From: Fallopia convolvulus
Taxonomy: Eukaryota > Streptophyta > Magnoliopsida > Caryophyllales > Polygonaceae
Reading direction: 5' to 3'
DNA length: 64,000 nucleotides
NCBI GenBank assembly: GCA_964016875.1
Contig: OZ024721.1
Span: forward strand, 36,126,823 to 36,190,822
Shown here one piece after another: positions 56,856 through 64,000 of the stretch. Within the stretch, counting starts at the first letter, position 1, and each line of letters opens with the position of its first letter. The translations under genes were made by a program, and so were the position numbers. The notes under the pieces are model-generated. The model was not told where the DNA came from, did no database searches, and worked only from the letters and a program-made list of their open reading frames with translations.

Positions 56856-59397
56856 CCCCCCTCTAGACAACAAATCTTAGGCCAAGATAAGAGGATGGAA
56901 ATTAGGAGAGAATTTATTCAAGAAAAAGTTATGATTGATTTTGTCAATATTTTCACAGACCCACTTTGGCAAGAGGAAGCTTTGCATAAGGTAATTCACT
57001 TGACCCATCAAATTGGACTGAATCTGGACTGCCCTACCAACTTAAGAAATAGTATTACATTTCCTTTAAGAGAGTTGTTTTTTAAGACATATAATAGAGT
57101 CAGAAAACATATTATTTTGAACCCTTCCTTTTAGTATAGGGATTCCTAAGTATTTTTCCATTACATAGGTAATTTTAATATTAATAATCCTAGCAAGAGA
57201 CAAAACCTTGGTATGATCAATATTGACAGAGACTTGAAACGTACTTTTATAGAAGTTAATTGACAGTCCAGAAATTTTAGTAAACTTCTCAAGAACGTGT
57301 TGGAATAAAACATATATTAGCACGCGTGGCGTCTGCAACGATCAAAGTGTCATCAACAAAGCAAAGAAAGGGAATGCAAGTGCCATTTTTTACCAATTGG
57401 ATGCCAACATGTCTATTATTTTGTGGCACTTGATGTTGCAAAGTTCGAGCTAAATATTCCATTGAAATAACAAAAATAAAAAGGAGCAATTGGATCACCT
57501 TGGCGAATTCCACACGAAGGTTTGAATTCCACTCCTGCCTCATTAGTTACCAACATAGATAATGAAGAGGTCGTGATACATGTCATGATTAGATTAACCC
57601 ATTTTAATTAGAAACCAAATTTGAGCAGAATAAGCCTAATAAAACCCTAATAAAGTTTATCATAAGCTTTTTCCATATCAAGTTTTAGAGTCATCCATTG
57701 TTTTTTAACCTTTTTTCCTTTTATGGAAAGAATGAAATCTTCATACGCAAGCAGAATATTGTCCTGAATCAATCGACCCTTAACAAAAGCTCCTTCCAAA
57801 GGATGGATAATACTGGAAAGAATTGTAGTTAATCGATTGGAAAGAATTTTAGTAATTGTTTTGAATATGGTGTTACAAAGACTAATTGGTGGGTAATGAT
57901 TAATTGTGCTTGGGTTATCAATTTTAGGAATAAGTGATATGAAAGATTTATTTATAGAGCTTAACATGTAGCCGGAATGGAAGAAGGAATTAACTGCCAA
58001 AACTACCAAGGATCCAACAATAGACTAGTAAATTTGGAAGAACTCAACTGATAATACATTAGGACCAGGTGACAATCCAAGGGCATTTAAAAAATAACAT
58101 TATTAATTTCTATAGGAGTTGGGGAATGACAAAGAATGTCGTTATCAAGAGTAGAGATAATAGAAGGAATAATGTCAAGGTCAATATTTGTAATTTCACA
58201 AATTGGATTGCGGCAAAAATGTCATTCCAATTCGTTAGAAATTTCTAAGGAATTAGAGATATGGTAAAACAATAGCAGTCCCTTGATGAGTTTAGAAAGA
58301 AATAATGTATTGTTTGTAAACCTTAATTTTGGAGACGGATTGAAAATATTTTGTGTTTTTGTCAACACCTAAGCAACTTTAGCTCGTTGCTGCCAAAAGA
58401 CATCTTGAAACTTAAGAAGTGCATTATACTTGTTTAAGTGGTGGTGTAATTTTAAAGTAAGAACACCATTCTAGGGATCAAGAAGATGATTACTCTGTAA
58501 AATTTGTAGCTGATTTTCTGCAATTTTTAATTGTCCATAGTTATTATTAACGTTATGTTTTGCCCAAAGTTTAGAGTAATCTTTCAATAAATGTAATTTT
58601 TGATGTAACCGAAACATAAAGGAATCATTTAACTTATAACTCCAAACTTTTTTAACAAGAAAATAGTAGTTTGCTTTGGCAATCCAAGCTTTTTTTAAAA
58701 CGAAATAGAAATTTAAGAAAATGCTAAGGTGTTCCAAGCGAGAAGGAGATGAGGCAATGGGCAAAGGTTGTGACGGGATGATGTCGAACATTAAGATTTC
58801 GGAAAATATGAGTCAAAGATTGATGAATCAAAACACAATCTAATTTTTCAAATATGTTATGAAGTCCAACCATTGAGTTATGCCACGAGAAAGGAAAGCC
58901 CGAAATATTTGCATTTATGAGTCCAAAAAGTATTTTGAAAATCAAGGAGGCGAATAAAACAACAAAGGTTTAGGATTCGACCTCTGAGTTTGTCTAACAG
59001 GCACATAATTTCCTTAAATTCACCGATTAAAATAAACGAGGCATTTAAGCTTATTAATTCAAAACTTAAAGTGGACCAAAAGACCTCTTTATTATCCTCC
59101 TAAGAAGACCTGTAGAACAGAATTATAAAAATTCATTTTGAAAAATAATATGGTTTGGTTTGATAGATACTAAAGCAAGACAATGAGTAAAAGGATTATG
59201 CGTAATAAGGATCCAAAGACCACCTTTAGTTCCCTTTGCTAGAGAAAAAGAGATACCATAGTCAGAGATGGAGGTGATTCGGTTTTCGTATCGACAAGTC
59301 AAAGGAAATTTAGTTTGTCAACTTTTCTTATATAGCCAATTTCGTCCCAAACATTTGGCTTTCGAATTCCTATAATATTCCAATAACCAATATTCAT

Positions 59398-59786
59398 AAA
59401 ACAATTCGGAGTTGTAATTATTCACACTAGTTGTCAAGTGTCCAAGTTTTAGTATAAAAGGAGAACCAAACAAAGAAAGGAAACAAACAAAAAAGATAAC
59501 AACCAAAACAAACATTACAGCATATATTACAAACAAGCAAGGAAGGCCCAATTGAAACAGCCCACTGCCACCAAAGGCCCAAACACACAAGCAAAAAAAC
59601 CAAAAACAACCCAAGCTACAACAGAAGCAAACCCGACCACCCACTCGGATCCAACGACAAATACAAACAACAAGGCCCCAAAAGTTCAAACAAAAAGACT
59701 GATCAAAGGATTACAAGCCCATCTTTCACAATAAACAGTAACTTTGGAGTTGGGAAGACTATTCATTCAACATTTGCACCTTCGAC
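59398..59786 (-). other. LINE spacer between ORF1 and ORF2
   Basis: AC-rich on the plus strand, with no conserved domain. The frame open over part of it is hydrophobic low-complexity sequence and is probably chance. Confidence 0.4.
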
Positions 59787-61406
59787 TTAGCTCTTGTATT
59801 GCGCGGTTTTTTTTGGAGCAGCTAGTTCAAAATTTTCAAGTTTGACATCAGAATCTTTTCTTTTAGAAGATTCAGAATTGCTATCTCCACCAGATTTGAT
59901 CACTATAACATCCATTTGTTGTCTAATGTGTGTGTTTGTAGACTCGAATCCTTGCTCAGTACTAGTCAACCCCAAAAAAAGGGTGATGGGGATCGACCAT
60001 GGTAGAAAGATTCCCCAAAGGTATACCCACAAAACCCAAGTGAGAAGAGCAAAGATATGGAGGAAATATCATGGTCTCAGTATTAGGGACATTGAGAGTA
60101 GAAAGGACATAGGCCAACTGCTCCCTTGCTTGTAAAAGAAAATTAGGATCAGCCAACACAGCCAGGTCTAAATTAGAGAGCATCTCAAAAGTATTCATAG
60201 TGTTCATGGGAGGTAGAACATTAAGGGGAGCTAATGCAGTAGTGCCAACAACTGAAGTGGGCACATTCTGCACAAACAATCCTTTCCCCTTCAAATTTGT
60301 AGCCTACATGGGACCAACAACACTCGAGCGAACAAAAGTGGGACCATTAGAACCTTTAGAGATCATATATATTTTTAGGATCAAAATCTCCCAAGAGCTT
60401 ATTCCTGGTCTGCATGATTAGAGCAATGTCAGAAGGATTATTATCCACCACTATTTGCAGCCATCTCGGTTGGATATTGTTGAGGGGACAATGATCAAAG
60501 TTATGGGATGAATCCCCACAACAGCCACACCTAGGAGAGAAATTTTCATACTAAACTTTAGGACTTAAAGCAGAATGGTCATGAGCAAGGATTTTAACAA
60601 AACTTTTTAGGTGTGTAGTAACATTTATATTGACACAAACCCTACATAATTTCATCTTATTTTTGGAGTTAGAGGCATCATCCACACGAATGAAGTGGTC
60701 TATATATTATCACTCAAGATCAACTCAAGGGCTGAGGCATTAAAAAGGTAATAGGGCATGAAAGGAATTCCTACCCAAGTGCCAGCTCGAGAAACATCAT
60801 CATGGATGGGGTTGAAGTCAAGATAAAAGGGTAGAAGGACAACAAGTTTGCCTTGAACATGGTAAGGCCTATGATTCCATACTAATTCCCTAGCCTCCTT
60901 ATTAGAAAATTTGAGAAGAATCTAGAAATTTCCAAATTCCTGGAAAAGAACCTCACCCTTAACATATTCTTTCCAAGCCTCCTTTGTCTTACCATTAATA
61001 AAAAGCAGTGGAGATAGGCTCCTCGACCATTTTAAGAAGAAGGGTAAAATGAAGAAGGTCATGCAAGTACTTCTGGACAGAGGGGATAGTAATATGATTA
61101 GGAATGGGCAAATTACTAGGAAGAATATTAGGCATCAAGAGATCATATGAAGGCACAAAAGTAACCTCTTGAGACTGAGCAAGATTATGCTTTAAAGGAT
61201 TGTGGGCACTAGTGTTTTCATCAGGATTGGGCATAGAATTCTGGTTTACATGTGTTTTAGATAGGTCAACATTTAGAGATTCCACAAGAGAGACATGAGT
61301 GGGAATCCCAATTATTAGAGGTTAGGACCCCACTTCCATCTCCATTGAAGAAGACAAGGTGTGGTCCAAAGCGAGAAAGTTAATTAAGGCATCCTCATAA
61401 GACATA
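59787..61406 (-). pseudogene. LINE ORF1: DUF4283 and CCHC knuckle, interrupted
   Basis: Probable start ATG 61406 (MSYEDALINFLALDH). The frame is broken by a stop at about 61322 and others near 60995. The DUF4283 core is readable at about 60990-60690 (RPYHVQGKLVVLLPFYLDFNP, GTWVGIPFMPYY). The knuckle CGCCGDSSHNFDHC lies at about 60530-60488. The tail runs to 59787, with charged residues near the end (KRKDSDVKLENFELAAPKK). It would bind element RNA if intact. Confidence 0.75.
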
Positions 61407-61626
61407 TGACAAGACTTAGAGCTCAAAATGATAGTGCAGAACAGAATATTGTGGGAGAGAGTGAGATGTAGAGTAAAGAGAGGAAGAAGAGGTATTAATA
61501 GAAGATCAAAATAGAGTTCAATATGTAAATGTTTCTTTGTATACATGTCTTAAAATTTTGGATACAAAGTAGAATTAAGGAAAAAATAAAAATAAAAAGT
61601 TAAAAGAATTGGTAAAAACTTAATTG

Positions 61627-61648
61627 AAGAGAGAGAGAGAGAGAGGGA

Positions 61649-61683
<35 letters not shown>
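61627..61683. repeat. (GA)n microsatellite
   Basis: About 28 GA units with a few GGGA interruptions. Confidence 0.95.
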
Positions 61684-61685
<2 letters not shown>

Positions 61686-61926
61686 TTAAGGTAAAAGTTT
61701 TAGATAAGTAGGGAAGATATCGAGAAGAGTGGTTAGAAAACAAGCAAGATAAATAAACTTGCAAGAAAGAAATGATTGCACAAATAAGTATCCACTTATT
61801 ATGAATATTATAAAATAAAACAGACTTGGAACTACCTAAAAAGGAAACATAGCCGCCAAACATCAAAAACACATATCAAGGTAAGTAGAAAGGTAATTAT
61901 TGATGTCCAATACTTCAGTTTTCAAG

Positions 61927-61986
<60 letters not shown>
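61927..61986. repeat. Compound (AT)n(GA)n microsatellite
   Basis: About 13 AT units run directly into about 17 GA units. Confidence 0.95.
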
Positions 61987-61988
<2 letters not shown>

Positions 61989-62229
61989 GCCATATACAGA
62001 CAACGAGTAATAGGAAAATTAACAACAAACACAAAAGTTTCTTGGTAATGAAAAAAGATTATTGGAAAGACTTAAAAAACCTCAAATACCTGATCAAGAA
62101 AACACAAAGATATTTGCGGAGAAATCATAATCAAGAAATTCAAAATGTTATAAAGAATAATAGTATCAGTAGGTTTCAATGGATAAGTGTCATCAAAGTT
62201 TTCAGCATACCTGAGGACAAAGAACCCAA

Positions 62230-63980
62230 AGTTGAAAAAACAAGCAAGGGGCAACATTTTCAAAACAAGACAAATAGTCAAAACTTTTGTCACACGTTCA
62301 TTATAAAATTTTGTAGTCAACCAAGGAGAGTGGCCTAGCAATTCCTCAACTAGGTGTGAACCATAAATTGAAAACACAAAAGGAGCTTTTGAACCAACCC
62401 TAAATCCAAGAAGACAATTTTTATAAGATTGAGAGAGGAATTATATATGCCATGTTCACCAGAAAGGGTCAACAATACCTCAACAACAGAAGATTGTAAC
62501 AAACAACCCAAAAAAAGGTGCAATTGTTGGCAACCAAGAACTTGTAAGGAGGCAAAGAAAGTGATGCAGATGGGAAGGACACACCAGGAGAAGCACACCT
62601 TCAAAACTGCACCCAAATAATTCAAATGATTGTTAAGATTAAGGTTCAAATTTAAATTTCCACCTAGGAACACATGATTTGTCAAACAAGGGATAAACAC
62701 ACACACAAACAAGAAAGCAAAAATGGGTAAAAAACAAAACTGAGGATCCATAGAATCCCACAGGAATGACAAAAAAATGCAAGAAAAAAACCAGCCGACT
62801 TTCAAACCAAAAAGAACACAAGGAAGAGAAAAAGAGAGACCTAAACCAAAGAAAAAACACCCTGAAAGCCAAAAGGAGCAACAATACAAGAAAAGGAAAA
62901 GAGAAAAGCAAAGAAAATAAGAAGAAGCAGAAAAACAAGAAACTTACCAAAACAAAAGTTGGACTATTTAAGTTTTGAGATCCAAAACCTTTTAAAGGAT
63001 ACATGTCACTATATGTTTCATCCCAAGCAGGGAGAATTTAACAAACAACCATAGTGCAAAGTTTTAAGAACAAGAGAAACAGTCACAACTAAGGACACTT
63101 GTTCATCATTAAAATTTTAATCAACCAAGGAGTGTGGATGTGAAATCTCTCAACTAAGTGTGATCCAAGATATGGAAACACAAAAAGGAGCATTTGCAAC
63201 AATCCCAACTTCAAGGAGACAAGTTCTATTGTATTGAGAACATAGTAGCATTCCAAGGGCAATAATTTCCCAACAATAGAAGGCTGCAAGAGGCAATCAA
63301 GGTAATGTGAAAATTGTTGCCAACCAATCATCAAAGAAGTGCAATTAACGATCCATGTGGGAATAAGACACCAAGAGAAGTGCACCCCCAATCCCGCACA
63401 CATAAGATCAAAACACTTGTTATTGTGAACATTATTGATAAATTGTCAACATAAACACCAGAAATTGCAAAGCTAAGGGTCACAACACACCAAGCTAAAA
63501 GGAACACACATGAAAAGAAAAGGAACAAATCAGCACAACACCAATCTTTGTTCAAAGCATATAGATTACTTAGTTGAGGTAAAGAAGAGAGAGTGAGATC
63601 TGAGTGAAAGATCAACTTAAGAAATAAAGGATACAAAGTCACAACCACCATTAAATGATAGAAAATAATAGTTAAAATTGTCAAGAAAATGTGATGAATC
63701 TGACTTTCCAACCCAAAAGATAACCTAACAAGAGTCAAATAAGATTTCAGGAAAGCAAAAGAATGGGGCAACAATTGCTCATTATCAGGTCGAACCCCAC
63801 AAAGTTAAAAAAAGATGGAGCCTTTGCTGCCAATCACATACCCAAGGAACAACAAGGAGAAAAGCAAGCAAGACTATGGAAATCTCCTAAAGCCCTAATG
63901 CCACTCCTGCCTCCAAGGCTGCAATTAGAATGTCGACCCTACTAAATCTCAAAGATAAGTGTCCAAGTTTCATCGTTCTA
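62230..63980 (-). repeat. Diverged ~800-bp tandem repeats upstream of the LINE
   Basis: CAACCAAGGAG(A/T)GTGG at about 62317 recurs at about 63122 (805 bp). The segment with ACACAAAA(A)GGAGC at 62378 recurs near 63182 (804 bp), and a weaker third match begins near 63805. Several further phrases match in order (GCAATTGTTGGCAACCAA / AATTGTTGCCAACCAAT; CACCA(G/A)GAGAAG). Minus-strand translation of the copies shares spaced residues such as GSHLVE and CLLQ, so they may once have coded, but stops interrupt them. They lie upstream of the minus-strand LINE ORF1 and could be its 5' leader repeats. Confidence 0.65.
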
Positions 63981-64000
63981 GAGAAGAAATAAATACAAAT

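Larger units (their letters stand above)
53350..59397 (-). pseudogene. LINE ORF2: endonuclease, RT, RNase H-like; split and frameshifted
   Basis: ORF2 starts at ATG 59397 (YWNIIGIRKPNVWDEIG, the endonuclease start), which soon decays. Endonuclease pieces are seen at 58945-58724. The RT is readable at 58009-57647 (SFISLIPKIDNPSTINHYPPISLCNTIFK, ending KLDMEKAYDKLY), with catalytic FVDD at 57349-57360 and KYLGIP at about 57143-57160. After the inserted LTR element come GIRMAEN and the region 54783-54424. The RNase H-like domain spans 54000-53350 (WVKLIFDASKKN; HKAEAFALL; NTTADFLARR). Stops and frameshifts prevent function. Confidence 0.83.
53280..61406 (-). mobile_element. Minus-strand LINE, defective, split by an Athila/Tat-type element
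   Basis: It contains ORF1 (61406-59787), a spacer, and ORF2 (59397 to about 53350) with endonuclease, RT and RNase H-like parts, on the minus strand. An LTR element (54844-56855) sits within the RT-to-zf-RVT region; removing it rejoins the conserved RGGLGIRM segment. The 5' side beyond 61406 may include the leader with microsatellites and ~800-bp repeats. The 3' end is approximate. Confidence 0.8.

Noticed and set aside
62350..63774. Hydrophobic minus-strand frames as a membrane protein gene
   Set aside because: They overlap in different frames, are interrupted, and coincide with AT-rich diverged repeats; Leu/Phe richness follows from the A-rich plus strand.
1..64000. tRNA or rRNA genes
   Set aside because: No cloverleaf-like or rRNA-like segment was recognised by eye. 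The tRNA-Asp- and tRNA-Met-like matches are retroelement primer sites, not genes.

Overview
This is a plant nuclear window, almost certainly from a eudicot, although the species cannot be read from the sequence. The evidence is Athila-type and other Ty3/gypsy LTR retrotransposons, plant L1-type LINEs (DUF4283/CCHC ORF1 plus an ORF2 ending in a zf-RVT region and an RNase H-like domain), plant splice signals, and one intact host gene of the LIFEGUARD/BI-1 (TMBIM) family with four exons. Nearly everything else is retrotransposon, much of it nested and decayed.

Layout. 1-2220: a doubtful two-exon minus-strand ORF and a decayed LINE tail. 2220-3670: AT-rich DNA with about 2.5 copies of a ~245-bp repeat carrying telomere-like AACCCTAA tracts. 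3675-33458: Ty3/gypsy element B (LTRs ~1.07 kb, TSD GCAAT/GCAAC). It is split by Athila-like element A (5017-23511, perfect TSD GTGAT) in its leader and by a 2.8-kb solo LTR (29050-31887, perfect TSD CTTGA) in its integrase. Element A is itself rearranged: an inverted LTR plus 3' internal segment (7727-12540) interrupts gag, and about 1 kb of gag is present twice. 33459-39503: a stack of minus-strand LINE pieces, including an ORF1-only LINE with a 14-bp TSD that carries a 900-bp LINE tail with a 17-bp TSD. 40150-45850: a near full-length but broken plus-strand LINE. 45850-50640: retroelement remnants. 50950-52630: the LIFEGUARD-like gene. 53280-61406: a minus-strand LINE split by an internally deleted Athila/Tat-type element (54844-56855). 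61550-64000: microsatellites and ~800-bp diverged repeats that may be the 5' region of that LINE.

None of the retroelement coding regions looks autonomous: stops, frameshifts, deletions and lost catalytic residues are present throughout. The one gene that looks functional is the LIFEGUARD-like membrane protein.

The most unusual signal is a short palindrome family, core CGTTAACG in the context TCGTTAACGA. It occurs 23 times exactly inside element A and once elsewhere in the window. Boxes are often paired with a start-to-start distance of exactly 21 nt, in LTRs, untranslated DNA and coding DNA alike, where it produces heptad peptide repeats. A different palindrome (TCGGTACCGA) repeats five times at 21 nt in a second Ty3 relative (47451-47544), and a GC-rich inverted-repeat box is paired at 21 nt in a third element's LTR (55250-55286).
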